Notes: generated by a model not told the origin, from the sequence alone. A DNA stretch of 64,000 nucleotides from RGIG4097 sp964599875 (GCA_964599875.1 CAZRHE010000003.1:1-64000), one strand, 5' to 3'; numbered from the stretch's first letter, positions 34,527-43,924 are shown. Translations and numbers: made by a program.

Positions 34527-35777
34527 ATGATAGACCTTTCAACGATTAAAGCGGTGGACGAGGAACTTTATCAGTCCTTGAAAGACGAACTCGAACGCCA
34601 ACAACACAACGTCGAACTTATTGCAAGCGAGAATATCGTTTCTCCCGCAGTGCTTGCCGCGGCGGGGACTCATCTCACCAATAAATACGCCGAGGGTTAT
34701 CCCGCAAGACGCTACTACGGTGGTTGCGAATACGTCGACGTCACGGAAAATATAGCGATAGAACGCGCAAAACAACTGTTCGGCGCAAAATTTGCCAACG
34801 TTCAACCTCACTCGGGCAGCAATGCAAACCTTGCGGTTTATTACAGCGTGTTGAAACCCGGCGATACCATTCTCGGAATGTCCCTCGACGCGGGCGGACA
34901 CCTCACTCACGGCGCGAAGGTCAGTATGAGCGGAAAACTCTTTAATTCCGTGTCATACGGCGTCAATGCGGACGGTCTTATCGACTACGACGAAGTGAGA
35001 AGAATCGCTCTCGAAGTCAAACCGCAAATGATTGTCGCGGGTGCAAGCGCGTATCCGAGAATAATAGACTTCAAAAAATTCCGCGAAATAGCGGACGAAG
35101 TCGGTGCATATCTCATGGTGGATATCGCACACATCGCAGGACTCGTTGCAACGGGACTTCATCCGAGCCCGATGCCTTATGCGGATTTCATCACCACGAC
35201 CACTCACAAGACGCTACGCGGCCCCAGAGGCGGTCTTATTCTTACGAACGACGAGAATCTTGCAAAACTCGTCGATAAGGCGATATTCCCCGGTTGTCAA
35301 GGCGGACCATTGATGCATATTATCGCGGCAAAAGCGGTTGCGTTCAAAGAAGACTTATCTCCCGAATTTAAGGATTATCAACTTCAAGTCCTCAAAAACG
35401 CTAAAGCGATGGCAAACAGATTCCTTGAAAAGGGTATAAAACTCGTCAGCGGCGGCACGGATAATCATCTTATGCTATTGAATCTTATGGGCACGGGCGT
35501 AAACGGCAAACAACTTCAAAATTGGCTTGACGAGGCGCATATCACCGCAAACAAAAATTCAATCCCCGGCGATCCTGAAAAACCCTCTCTCACAAGCGGA
35601 CTTCGCATAGGCACTCCCGCAGTCACGACGAGAGGAATGAAAGAGGAGGATATGATTCTCATCGCGGACGCAGTCGTTGAAATCATTGAAAAGGGAGAGG
35701 AGGCAATCCCCGCGGTCAGAGAAAGAATCATTGCGCTTTGCGACAAGTATCCTATCTATAAAGACGCCGTCTTGTAA
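34527..35777 (+). CDS. glyA: Serine hydroxymethyltransferase
   Basis: A PLP enzyme interconverting serine and glycine with THF, feeding one-carbon units. The PLP lysine is in TTTHKTLRGPRGG (about residue 227). The 416-aa length and the N-terminal NVELIASENIVSPAV are typical. It is the last gene of the comM-glyA operon, followed by a terminator. The folate it loads is also the TrmFO cofactor. Confidence 0.97.
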   Translation: MIDLSTIKAVDEELYQSLKDELERQQHNVELIASENIVSPAVLAAAGTHLTNKYAEGYPARRYYGGCEYVDVTENIAIERAKQLFGAKFANVQPHSGSNANLAVYYSVLKPGDTILGMSLDAGGHLTHGAKVSMSGKLFNSVSYGVNADGLIDYDEVRRIALEVKPQMIVAGASAYPRIIDFKKFREIADEVGAYLMVDIAHIAGLVATGLHPSPMPYADFITTTTHKTLRGPRGGLILTNDENLAKLVDKAIFPGCQGGPLMHIIAAKAVAFKEDLSPEFKDYQLQVLKNAKAMANRFLEKGIKLVSGGTDNHLMLLNLMGTGVNGKQLQNWLDEAHITANKNSIPGDPEKPSLTSGLRIGTPAVTTRGMKEEDMILIADAVVEIIEKGEEAIPAVRERIIALCDKYPIYKDAVL

Positions 35778-35793
35778 AAACCTATAATCGCAT

Positions 35794-35828
35794 AAAAAAA
35801 GGTTGCAATTCGTTGCAACCTTTTTTTT
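35794..35828 (+). terminator. Terminator of the comM-glyA operon
   Basis: GGTTGCAA/TTGCAACC stem closed by a TTCG loop, with A7 before and T8 after. Confidence 0.95.
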
Positions 35829-36051
35829 GTTGGAGCAGTGGGCTTTCTTTCAAGCGTGTACTCATTTTAATCATCATCTTAAAGTTCAAACGTCGCACTC
35901 TTTTCAAATTAGTATCGGGAAACAGACCGATGAATTTTGCTCATTAAATCAGATCGTTAAGGCGGAATTTTACGTCGTAACGCTGATTTCCCTGAAAAAT
36001 TTGGGCAGGTCAAATACGCTTAAAAACGCTGCGTTTTTGATTGTTATGGCG

Positions 36052-36447
36052 TTATTTTGCCGAAAGTATTCTCATTTTCTGCAAAAAGTAGACTACTTCG
36101 TCCCCTGCAAACGATATTCGAGTACAAAAATCGGGGCGATATTTCGAGTTTTTCGCGGCGCTTTCTTTTTCGTCTTCGCGCATGAAATTTTGCGAAGAAA
36201 CAGTGTCTTGTGCGTTTCGATTGCACTGTTGTTTTTCTCCTCGCAATCCCGCAAGCGCACCGAGCATATTGCTTATATCCGTTCCGCCGTTTTTCATTCC
36301 CATGATTAAAGGAAGAAGGGACAGTGCGTCGAGATTGAAACCCTTGCCGTCGGCATTGTTATACTCCGTGTCGCCGCAAGGCTTGCCCGGCATAAAAGTT
36401 TTCATCATCGTCATCAAATTCATCATCGTATTAAAGTCGAAATTCAT
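36052..36447 (-). CDS. Small unknown protein, Met/Asn-rich N-terminus
   Basis: A 131-aa protein I do not recognise. It begins MNFDFNTMMNLMTMMKTFMPG and contains LDALSLLPLIMGMKNGG, so the N-terminal half is amphipathic and helical; the rest is polar, ending FAGDEVVYFLQKMRILSAK. The ATG at 36447 has AGGTG upstream, and longer frames run back into the divergent gene. It is divergent from 36505, and both encode small polar proteins. A weak AAAAACG/CGTTTTT hairpin lies beyond its 3' end near 36022. The 220 bp before that hold no other feature I can support. Confidence 0.6.
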   Translation of the reverse strand: MNFDFNTMMNLMTMMKTFMPGKPCGDTEYNNADGKGFNLDALSLLPLIMGMKNGGTDISNMLGALAGLRGEKQQCNRNAQDTVSSQNFMREDEKESAAKNSKYRPDFCTRISFAGDEVVYFLQKMRILSAK

Positions 36448-36504
36448 AATTTCACCTGCACCTTCAATATATGACGGCATAAAATGATTGTGACGGAGGA
36501 CGAT

Positions 36505-36933
36505 ATGAATTTTTGGGAAAGAAAAAACGGATATAATGCGGATAACGTCGGAGCGGAGCAAAACGGGAAAGGTTTCGGCGGTAAAAACGATACGGACGGC
36601 GGACGGAATTTTGAGGGAAACGCATATGGAATTAACTACGGCGGGCAAGGGGACGGTCAAAATCGTTCTTGCAACGGCGCAAACGGCGTAAATAATAGCG
36701 ATAAGGGACAGAATTTTAGCGGTGGCGCAAATATCGAGGATGAAATCAGGCGATTTTCGGGTATGTCGAACGACGAACTCACGGCGGAACTCATCGCAAG
36801 AGCCTCCGCATCCCGCGCAAACGGCACTTTCGACGTTATGGAACTTGAAAAGTTTTATTCCGTAGCGACTATGTTTATGAATACCGACCAACTCACGCGC
36901 TTGCGCGCCCTTCTCAATATGCTCGAAAAATGA
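36505..36933 (+). CDS. Small unknown protein, Asn/Gly-rich
   Basis: A 142-aa protein with a low-complexity Asn/Gly/Asp region (about residues 5-80) and a short folded C-terminus (IRRFSGMSNDELTAELIARA then FYSVATMFMNTDQLTRLRALLNMLEK). The ATG at 36505 follows GGAGG by 5 nt. It overlaps the subtilase gene by 4 nt, so the two are co-translated. Gly/Asn-rich proteins are frequent in spore coats, but no family is recognised and the function is unknown. Confidence 0.65.
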   Translation: MNFWERKNGYNADNVGAEQNGKGFGGKNDTDGGRNFEGNAYGINYGGQGDGQNRSCNGANGVNNSDKGQNFSGGANIEDEIRRFSGMSNDELTAELIARASASRANGTFDVMELEKFYSVATMFMNTDQLTRLRALLNMLEK

Positions 36934-38018
36934 ATATGAATAAGATAGATCATTCTCTTGCGGGGATTTTATCCGTCAAAGAAAAGGCTACCGCTATAGT
37001 CAGGTTTCGCAATTTGTCGCAATACGCCTATATTAAGCGGAATTTCAAGGTTGTGAAAGAATATCCGTTCATTCGCTCTGCGGGAATAGAGTGTGATATG
37101 GCGGATGCAGGCAGATTATCCGTACTTCGCGACGTGGAATTTGTCACCGCACAAAGTAGGGTTAGCACTCTTGCCGTGGACGAAAAAACGGATTTTAGTG
37201 CGATAGAATCCATAAAAGACGCAATTTGTCTTTCGGATAAGGACGGTTTGGACGGCAGGGGCGTGCGACTTTGCGTCATGGATACGGGAGTGACTATACA
37301 TAGCGATTTATGCATCCCGAAAGATAGAATAGTCGAATTTGTCGACATGATCGACGGAAAGGATTATCCGTACGACGACAACGGACACGGCACTTTCGTC
37401 GCGGGTGTTGCCGTCGGAAACGGCACTGCGTCCGGGCGGGAAGTAGTCGGAATCGCTCCTAAAAGCGAAATCGTCGGGTTGAAAGTCATATCCGCGTCGG
37501 GAGAAAGCGGAACTTTCAAGATTTTGGACGGAATGCAATGGCTATTCGACAATTTCAGACGATACGGAATCAAAGTCGTTTGTATGAGTTTCGGCGCGGA
37601 GCCCGCGGAATATGCAGACCCGCTGAAACTCGGTGCGGAAATGCTTGTAAGGAGCGGACTTACGGTGGTTTGTGCAGTGGGAAACAGCGGTGAAAACGGG
37701 GTTAAATCCCCTGCCGTCAGCAGTGAAGTAATTTCGGTCGGGGCTGTCGATGAGAATTTCGAGAGAGCGGAATTTTCGTCGAGAGGGACTTATAACGGCG
37801 TATATCGTCCCGATTTATACGCGTGCGGAGTGAAAATCAAAGGACTTGAAAACGGCGGGACTTACGGATATATGACGGGGACGTCTGTTTCCGCACCCGT
37901 GATTGCGGGCGCATGCTGTCTTCTTCATCAAAAATATCGCAATTTAACGCCATATGGCGCAAAGCGCGCATTGCTAAACTCTTGTAGAAAAGTCGGTGAA
38001 AACCTCGTGTTTCCGTGA
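36930..38018 (+). CDS. Subtilisin-like serine protease (S8), no signal peptide
   Basis: A 362-aa protease with the full S8 triad: Asp in VMDTGV (about residue 117), His in DNGHGTFVAG (about 152) and Ser in GTSVSAPVIAG (about 317). Residues about 15-80 look like an I9-type propeptide (VRFRNLSQYAYIKRNFKVVKEYPFI). There is no signal peptide, so it works in the cytoplasm or inside the developing spore, as do intracellular subtilases or the Csp proteases of Clostridia. Coupling to the Asn/Gly-rich gene suggests a shared role. It is convergent with the next gene, with one base between the stops. Confidence 0.9.
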   Translation: MNMNKIDHSLAGILSVKEKATAIVRFRNLSQYAYIKRNFKVVKEYPFIRSAGIECDMADAGRLSVLRDVEFVTAQSRVSTLAVDEKTDFSAIESIKDAICLSDKDGLDGRGVRLCVMDTGVTIHSDLCIPKDRIVEFVDMIDGKDYPYDDNGHGTFVAGVAVGNGTASGREVVGIAPKSEIVGLKVISASGESGTFKILDGMQWLFDNFRRYGIKVVCMSFGAEPAEYADPLKLGAEMLVRSGLTVVCAVGNSGENGVKSPAVSSEVISVGAVDENFERAEFSSRGTYNGVYRPDLYACGVKIKGLENGGTYGYMTGTSVSAPVIAGACCLLHQKYRNLTPYGAKRALLNSCRKVGENLVFP

Positions 38019-38019
38019 A

Positions 38020-39147
38020 TTATTGACCATATGCGCGCAAGAACTCTTTGATAGCGGATATTAAAACACGTAAATCGTTTTCGTCGTTGTCCGCACCGAA
38101 ACTGACTCGCACCGCGCCCGTTCCCGTCGTGCCGAGAAATTCGTGCACAAGAGGTGCGCAATGTAGTCCGCTTCTTACCGCAATATCTTTTTCGGATAGA
38201 AAGTTAGCAACGTCCGCGGACTGAATATTCGGCAAATTGAAGGATACGATTCCCGTGTCCGCGTCTACGACGTATACTTCGGCGCCGAGCGATACGAGCA
38301 CGTTTTTGCATTCGTCGGCAAGGTGTTTGACGTTTTGTTTTAGATAATCTAAATGCTCGAAACTCCATTTCGCACCTTCGTAAAGAGCGGCGATTCCGCC
38401 TGAAAAAACAGTTCCCGCCTCATAATCTTCGGGAATAATATTCGACTGATAAACGCTTTCGGAATAAGTCCCCGTCCCGCCGTACAATAGCGGTTTCAAT
38501 TCGATATCCTTTTTGAAAATCAAAAATCCCGTACCTTGTATTCCGTGCAAACCTTTGTGTCCGGGGCACGCAAGCATATCGATTCCGTCGTTTTTTAAGG
38601 ATATATCTACTATCGGGACGCTTTGCGCGCCGTCTACGAGGATTTTGACCTTTGAAGAAGTGAGTTTTGCACCGAGTTTTTGCAAATCGACGATTGCGCC
38701 CGTGACGTTAGATGCGTGACCGACGACGAGTAAATCCGCATCTTTCGCTTTATTCGCGATTTCGTCCGTTGATATTCGTCCGTCAGCGGATTGTTTGACT
38801 ACTGTCAAGTCGATTTTGCCGCCTTTTGCAAGGATAAACAGCGGACGAAGTACGCTGTTATGCTCGTTTGCGGTCGTGACTACTTTTGCGCCGTCTTTTA
38901 AGAAACCGAAAATCGCAAGATTAAGCGCCTCGGTGCAGTTTTTCGTGAAAACTATTCCGTAATTATCGTCCGCGCCGAGTTTTTCGAGAAGATATTCCCT
39001 TGTGCGTTCGATTTTCAAGGCGCAATCTGTTGCGTAGCGGTGCGCGCTTCGTCCGCTGTTTGCGGAGTGCGTCAAATCGTAATATAAAGCGTTAAATACG
39101 CTTTCGGGTTTGAAATGCGAAGTAGCGGCGTTGTCAAGATAAATCAT
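38020..39147 (-). CDS. Aminotransferase class V / cysteine desulfurase family
   Basis: A 375-aa PLP enzyme. It begins MIYLDNAATSHFKPESV, with FTKNCTEALNLAI near residue 69, the VDGAQSVPI cofactor-binding strand near 172, and the PLP lysine in GHKGLHG near 197. The C-terminus has VRSGLHCAPLVHEFLG with the cysteine expected in desulfurases or selenocysteine lyases. It is divergent from a DUF3343 gene (39255), a pairing often seen with sulfur or selenium mobilisation. It could supply sulfur for Fe-S clusters or thiolation, or act on selenocysteine. Confidence 0.88.
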   Translation of the reverse strand: MIYLDNAATSHFKPESVFNALYYDLTHSANSGRSAHRYATDCALKIERTREYLLEKLGADDNYGIVFTKNCTEALNLAIFGFLKDGAKVVTTANEHNSVLRPLFILAKGGKIDLTVVKQSADGRISTDEIANKAKDADLLVVGHASNVTGAIVDLQKLGAKLTSSKVKILVDGAQSVPIVDISLKNDGIDMLACPGHKGLHGIQGTGFLIFKKDIELKPLLYGGTGTYSESVYQSNIIPEDYEAGTVFSGGIAALYEGAKWSFEHLDYLKQNVKHLADECKNVLVSLGAEVYVVDADTGIVSFNLPNIQSADVANFLSEKDIAVRSGLHCAPLVHEFLGTTGTGAVRVSFGADNDENDLRVLISAIKEFLRAYGQ

Positions 39148-39254
39148 AATAACCTCGATATATTCTATGAAGAAAAAGCCACCTTGTAATCACAATATTT
39201 AGAGAAAAACAATAGTATATTTCGGGACGCATACATAAAATATTCGGAGGAGTT

Positions 39255-39503
39255 ATGAGAGAATTTTTCGTTGCGTTCCGTTCAAGGTCCGAAGGGGCGA
39301 GATATTACGAGGAGTTGCAGACGTATCGTATTCCTGCAAAGATAATCAACACGCCGTCGAGCGCGTCGGTGGGGTGCGGACTGTCCGTAAAATGCCTTGT
39401 TAGAAATTTATCGCAAGCGATGCAAGTGCTCGAAAGAGGTCGCTATAATTCCGTCATCGGCAGATTTTACGTCGGAGATAACGGAAAAAGCGTAAAATTT
39501 TGA
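39255..39503 (+). CDS. DUF3343 family putative Se/S carrier-like protein
   Basis: An 82-aa protein. FVAFRSRSEGARYYEELQ, then IPAKIINTPSSASVGCGLSVKC with two cysteines, fits DUF3343, a family proposed to carry sulfur or selenium because it is commonly encoded beside cysteine desulfurase-like enzymes. A strong GGAGGAG site precedes the ATG. The divergent partner at 38020 supports the assignment. Confidence 0.85.
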   Translation: MREFFVAFRSRSEGARYYEELQTYRIPAKIINTPSSASVGCGLSVKCLVRNLSQAMQVLERGRYNSVIGRFYVGDNGKSVKF

Positions 39504-39523
39504 AAGTCGCGCTCTAATTCGGG

Positions 39524-39552
39524 TTGCTATACTTCGGGTTAAGTGTTAAAAT
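39524..39552 (+). promoter_or_regulatory. Promoter of nth, leaderless geometry
   Basis: TTGCTA (39524-39529), a 17-bp spacer and TAAAAT (39547-39552); the ATG is 6 nt later. Confidence 0.75.
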
Positions 39553-39558
39553 ACACTT

Positions 39559-40185
39559 ATGGAAAGCACGAAAGACAAAATCTTTGCCGCGCTCGAAGCG
39601 GAACATCCCGACGCAAAATGCGAGTTGAATTATCGCACGCCGTTCGAACTACTCGTAGCGGTGATATTGTCCGCGCAATGCACGGATAAACGAGTCAATC
39701 TCGTGACGAAGGATTTGTTCGAAGTTGCGTGCACTCCCGAAGACTTTGTAAATATGCCCGTTGAGGAACTCGAAGAGAGAATACGTTCCTGCGGATTTTA
39801 TCACAACAAAGCAAAGTCGATAAAGAGTATGGCGGAAAGCGTTCTATCCCTCGGCGGCGTCCCCGAAACGAGAGAGGAGTTGATGAAATTGAGCGGAGTG
39901 GGAAGAAAAACCGCCAACGTAGTCTATTCCGTCGCATTCGGCGGAAACGCAATCGCAGTAGACACGCACGTGTTTAGAGTAAGTAACAGAATAGGGCTTG
40001 TAAATGCGGATACTCCCGAAAAAGTCGAGGACGGATTGACTGCTTTGTTCGAGGAAGAAAAGTGGGGAAAACTGCATCACCTACTCATCTTTCACGGCAG
40101 ATACACGTGTACGGCAAAAAGCCCGAAATGCGAGGAATGTAGCCTGAAAGAATGGTGTAAGTATTATAAAAACAACCAAAATTGA
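39559..40185 (+). CDS. nth: Endonuclease III
   Basis: A base-excision repair glycosylase/AP lyase for oxidised pyrimidines, 208 aa. The helix-hairpin-helix LSGVGRKTANVV (about residue 112) holds the catalytic lysine, and the aspartate is in AVDTHVFRVSNR (about 133-138). The C-terminal Cys motif CTAKSPKCEECSLKEWC binds a 4Fe-4S cluster. No ribosome binding site is present and the promoter sits right before the ATG. Confidence 0.96.
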   Translation: MESTKDKIFAALEAEHPDAKCELNYRTPFELLVAVILSAQCTDKRVNLVTKDLFEVACTPEDFVNMPVEELEERIRSCGFYHNKAKSIKSMAESVLSLGGVPETREELMKLSGVGRKTANVVYSVAFGGNAIAVDTHVFRVSNRIGLVNADTPEKVEDGLTALFEEEKWGKLHHLLIFHGRYTCTAKSPKCEECSLKEWCKYYKNNQN

Positions 40186-40232
40186 GAATACTTTTCGGCA
40201 AAATACGCTGAAAAATAGACGAAAGAGATAAA

Positions 40233-41054
40233 ATGAAGAACTACGAAATCATCAAAATAAGAAATCTTGCCGAGAGAGTGAACGAGTATACGATTTACGC
40301 TCCCGACACTGCAAAACACTGTCTTGCGGGACAGTTTATCATTCTTCGCACGGACGAAGACGGAGAGAGAGTCCCGTTCACGATTTGCGATTATTCGCGC
40401 GAAAACGGAACGGTTTCCATTCTCGTGCAAGAGGTCGGATATACGACCGCAAAACTTGCCTCGATGAAAGAGGGGGACGCACTTGCGGACTTTGTAGGCC
40501 CTCTCGGAAATCCCACGGACTTATCCGAATTTAAAAATATTTTGCTCGTCGCGGGCGGAATAGGGGCGGCAGTTATTTATCCACAAGCGAAACAACTTTT
40601 TTCGGACGGGAAAAAATCAGACGTCGTACTCGGCGCAAGAAACGTGAGTTTGCTCACCTACGTGGACGAATTTAACGCGTGTTCCTCACTTCACCTTATA
40701 ACAGACGACGGCTCGAGCGGAAAGAAAGGTTTCGTAACCGACGAAATCCGCACGCTTGCCGCAGAAAAACGTTTCGATTGCGTGTTTGCGGTCGGTCCTC
40801 TTCCCATGATGAAAGCGGTTTGCGCGCTCACGAAAGAACTCGGCATACACACCGTGGTCAGTATGAATTCCATTATGGTGGACGGCACGGGAATGTGCGG
40901 TTGTTGTAGGCTAACCGTCGACGGAAAGACGAAATACGCTTGTATTGACGGGCCCGAATTCGACGGACACCTCGTGGATTTCGACGAGGCGATAGCACGC
41001 TCGAAGATTTACGTCGAGCACGAAAACGCACATAAGTGCAATTTGAGAGGTTAG
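40233..41054 (+). CDS. nfnA: NfnA-type ferredoxin-NADP reductase subunit
   Basis: A 273-aa FAD/NAD-binding subunit of the PyrK/SudB group. The FAD domain has PFTICDYSRENGTVSILVQ (about 48-66), the nucleotide-binding domain LLVAGGIGAAVIYPQAK (about 107-123), and the C-terminal 2Fe-2S cluster is bound by GTGMCGCCRLTVDGKTKYAC (about 216-236). With the adjacent large subunit it should form NfnAB, which couples NADH, NADPH and ferredoxin by electron bifurcation. Sulfide dehydrogenase is the other possible name for this pair. Confidence 0.88.
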   Translation: MKNYEIIKIRNLAERVNEYTIYAPDTAKHCLAGQFIILRTDEDGERVPFTICDYSRENGTVSILVQEVGYTTAKLASMKEGDALADFVGPLGNPTDLSEFKNILLVAGGIGAAVIYPQAKQLFSDGKKSDVVLGARNVSLLTYVDEFNACSSLHLITDDGSSGKKGFVTDEIRTLAAEKRFDCVFAVGPLPMMKAVCALTKELGIHTVVSMNSIMVDGTGMCGCCRLTVDGKTKYACIDGPEFDGHLVDFDEAIARSKIYVEHENAHKCNLRG

Positions 41055-41055
41055 T

Positions 41056-42441
41056 ATGGAAATTATAGAAAGAAACTCGATGCCTTCTCAATCCCCCGAA
41101 GTCAGAAAAAACAACTTCAGAGAAGTTGCGCTCGGATTTACTCCCGAAATAGCACTCTCCGAGGCTAAAAGATGTCTCGATTGCAAAAACGCGCCCTGCA
41201 TGAAGGGTTGCCCGGTCGGCGTGCATATTCCCGATTTCATTCGCAAGATAAGAGAAGGGGATATGGACGGCGCGGTTGAAACGCTCGGAAAAGACAACAA
41301 CTTGCCCGCGGTGTGCGGAAGAGTTTGTCCGCAAGAAAATCAATGCGAAAAATATTGCGTGAGAAAGGTTAAATTGGGCGGTTCGGTTTCTATCGGCGCA
41401 CTCGAACGCTACGTGGCGGATTATGCGCTTGAAAAGGAAAATAGTGCCGTAAAACAAGATTCTAACGCAGTAAATCTCGGAAAAGTGGCTGTAGTCGGAA
41501 GCGGACCCGCAGGGCTTTCATGCGCGGCGGATCTTGCGAAAGCAGGGGTTAAAGTCACCGTGTTCGAGGCCCTTCACAAGGCGGGCGGCGTGCTCGTGTA
41601 CGGCATCCCCGAATTCAGACTTCCGAAAGTCATAGTAGCAAAGGAAATTGAAAAACTTCAAGAACTCGGCGTTGAAATAAGAAGAAACGTCGTCGTAGGG
41701 AAGACGTTGTTTATAGACGAACTTCTCGATGAATACGACGCCGTGTTTATCGGTTCGGGTGCGGGACTTCCGTCCTTCCTCAGAATTAAAGGGGAAAACC
41801 TCAACGGCGTTTACTCTGCAAACGAATATCTCACGAGAGTGAACCTCATGAAAGCGTATGCGGACGGTGCGATAACTCCCGTATATAAAGGCAAAAAAGT
41901 CGTGGTCGTAGGGGCGGGCAACGTCGCTATGGATTCCGCAAGAACAGCGGTGCGACTGGGTGCGGAAGTGCATCTCGTATATCGCAGAGGACGCGAGGAA
42001 ATGCCCGCAAGAGCGGAAGAAATAGCGCATGCCGAAGAAGAGGGAATAATATTCGACCTTCTCACTAATCCCGTCGAAATTCTTGGTTCTAACGGGGCGG
42101 TTTGCGGAATGAGAGTGATAAAAATGGCTCTCGGAGAACCCGACGCAAGCGGTCGTCGCTCTCCCGTCGCGATAGAGGGGAGCGAATACGATATCGAATG
42201 TGACGAAGTTATCGTCGCACTCGGCACTTCGCCCAATCCCATAATCAAGCACAGTTGTCCCGACCTTGCGGTAAGTCCCAAGGGCACGATAATCTGCGAC
42301 GAGGACGGAAGGACTTCCATTCCGAGAGTGTATGCGGGCGGCGACGCTATGACGGGGTCTGCTACGGTTATTCTCGCGATGGGTGCGGGAAAGAAATCCG
42401 CTCAAGCGATAATCAAGCAATTGCAAAACGACAAGAAATAG
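41056..42441 (+). CDS. nfnB: NfnB / glutamate synthase small-subunit-like flavoprotein
   Basis: A 461-aa flavoprotein. The N-terminus has Cys-rich motifs for two Fe-S clusters (CLDCKNAPCMKGCP and CGRVCPQENQCEKYC). They are followed by a GSGPAGLSCAADLAKAG FAD-binding site (about 140) and GAGNVAMDSARTAVRLG for NADP(H) (about 288). The homotetrameric GltA family looks the same, but the preceding nfnA makes NfnB (or SudA) more likely. It starts one base after the nfnA stop. Confidence 0.9.
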   Translation: MEIIERNSMPSQSPEVRKNNFREVALGFTPEIALSEAKRCLDCKNAPCMKGCPVGVHIPDFIRKIREGDMDGAVETLGKDNNLPAVCGRVCPQENQCEKYCVRKVKLGGSVSIGALERYVADYALEKENSAVKQDSNAVNLGKVAVVGSGPAGLSCAADLAKAGVKVTVFEALHKAGGVLVYGIPEFRLPKVIVAKEIEKLQELGVEIRRNVVVGKTLFIDELLDEYDAVFIGSGAGLPSFLRIKGENLNGVYSANEYLTRVNLMKAYADGAITPVYKGKKVVVVGAGNVAMDSARTAVRLGAEVHLVYRRGREEMPARAEEIAHAEEEGIIFDLLTNPVEILGSNGAVCGMRVIKMALGEPDASGRRSPVAIEGSEYDIECDEVIVALGTSPNPIIKHSCPDLAVSPKGTIICDEDGRTSIPRVYAGGDAMTGSATVILAMGAGKKSAQAIIKQLQNDKK

Positions 42442-42449
42442 TGTATAAT
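42421..42449 (+). promoter_or_regulatory. Promoter of obgE
   Basis: TTGCAA (42421-42426), a 17-bp spacer and TATAAT (42444-42449), overlapping the end of nfnB. Confidence 0.8.
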
Positions 42450-42479
42450 CTTCGAAAACAATACATATAAAGGATAAAT

Positions 42480-43742
42480 ATGTTCCTCGATTACGTAAAA
42501 ATCTTCATAAAAGCGGGCAACGGCGGCAACGGCGCCGTGTCTTTCCATAGAGCGAAATACGTGCCTAACGGCGGTCCGGACGGCGGTGACGGCGGCAACG
42601 GCGGCAACGTCGTATTCGTTGCGGATAAAAATAAAAACAACCTTGTGGACTTCAAATTTCAAAAGCACTTCCGCGCGGAAAACGGCGTGAGCGGCGGCCC
42701 TCGCAACTGCACGGGAAAGAGCGGTGAAGACCTTATCGTCAAAGTCCCTGCGGGCACGGTCATTAGAGATACCGAAAGCGGATGCGTGATTGCAGACCTT
42801 TTCGAAGACGGCGAAACTTTCGTTGCGCTTACGGGCGGCAGAGGAGGAAAGGGAAACGCAAGATTCGCGCACGCACAGCGTCAAGCGCCCTCGTTTTCGC
42901 AACTCGGCGAAAAGACGGACGAGCATCAAGTGACCCTTGAACTCAAAACCATAGCGGACGTAGGACTGGTGGGATTCCCTAACGTAGGAAAATCCACTCT
43001 TCTTTCCATGTTGACGTCTGCAAAACCTAAAATTGCCAACTATCACTTCACGACCATAAATCCCAACCTTGGCGTAGTTCAAATGTATGACGACAGTTTC
43101 GTCATTGCGGACATTCCGGGACTAATCGAGGGCGCAAGCGAAGGTGCGGGACTCGGACATTACTTCCTCCGCCATATAGAGAGAGTGCGCCTTATCGTGC
43201 ACGTCGTGGATATCAGCGGCAGCGAGGGCAGGGACCCGTACGACGATTTCGTCAAAATCAATCAGGAACTCGAATCGTACAGTTTGAAATTGTCCTCGAC
43301 CCCTCAAATCGTCGTAGCATCGAAAGCGGATCTTCTTTACGATCGCTCCGTAGTCGAGGAATTTGAAAAGAAAGCGGGCGTGAAAGTGTTCGTCATCAGT
43401 TCGCTTACCGGAGAGGGGCTCAAAGAACTTCTTTCCGCAATGAAAGAAAAAGTGGACGAATTGCCCCCTCCGTCGAGGGAAGAAGTGGACGAAAACTTCA
43501 CTCTCGAAGAAAAATCCGACCAAAAATTCACCGTCGAAAAACTTCCCGACGGCACCTATTTCGTGGACGGCGGACTGGTGGATTTCCTCATCCAAAACGT
43601 CACCATTTCGGATACGGACTCCTTTGCGTTCTTCCAAAAGGTGCTCAAAGACCGCGGCGTCATCGACGAACTCAAACGTTGCGGCATGAAAGAAGGGGAT
43701 ATCATCAGCATAGGCGACCTCGAATTCGAGTGGGTAGACTGA
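42480..43742 (+). CDS. obgE: GTPase ObgE/CgtA
   Basis: An essential GTPase linked to 50S assembly and the stringent response. The glycine-rich Obg fold is at residues 1-155 (GGDGGNGGNVVFVAD). The G domain has GFPNVGKSTLLSML (about 163), DIPGLIEGASEGAGLG and NKAD-equivalent ASKAD, and the C-terminal OCT domain is at about 345-420. At 420 aa it is complete. RBS AAAGGA. Confidence 0.97.
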   Translation: MFLDYVKIFIKAGNGGNGAVSFHRAKYVPNGGPDGGDGGNGGNVVFVADKNKNNLVDFKFQKHFRAENGVSGGPRNCTGKSGEDLIVKVPAGTVIRDTESGCVIADLFEDGETFVALTGGRGGKGNARFAHAQRQAPSFSQLGEKTDEHQVTLELKTIADVGLVGFPNVGKSTLLSMLTSAKPKIANYHFTTINPNLGVVQMYDDSFVIADIPGLIEGASEGAGLGHYFLRHIERVRLIVHVVDISGSEGRDPYDDFVKINQELESYSLKLSSTPQIVVASKADLLYDRSVVEEFEKKAGVKVFVISSLTGEGLKELLSAMKEKVDELPPPSREEVDENFTLEEKSDQKFTVEKLPDGTYFVDGGLVDFLIQNVTISDTDSFAFFQKVLKDRGVIDELKRCGMKEGDIISIGDLEFEWVD

Positions 43743-43747
43743 CGAAT

Positions 43748-43858
43748 ATGATACGAAAAGCGGAAAAGGAATTGAAAGTATTCGTGTGCGATAAGCCTAA
43801 AGGCGTGCGTATGAAGGCAGAAAAACTGTCTAAGGATTCCTTTTCCGAATCGCTATGA
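43748..43858 (+). CDS. Possible 36-aa small protein after obgE
   Basis: An open frame of 36 codons (MIRKAEKELKVFVCDKPKG at its start), basic and with no family match. There is no clear ribosome binding site and it lies in the obgE 3' region, so it may be chance. Confidence 0.2.
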   Translation: MIRKAEKELKVFVCDKPKGVRMKAEKLSKDSFSESL

Positions 43859-43924
43859 CGGGACGAAAATTCCGTTACGGCGATTTTTTTATGGATATAA
43901 ATTTTTATTATATAAGGAGCAAAT

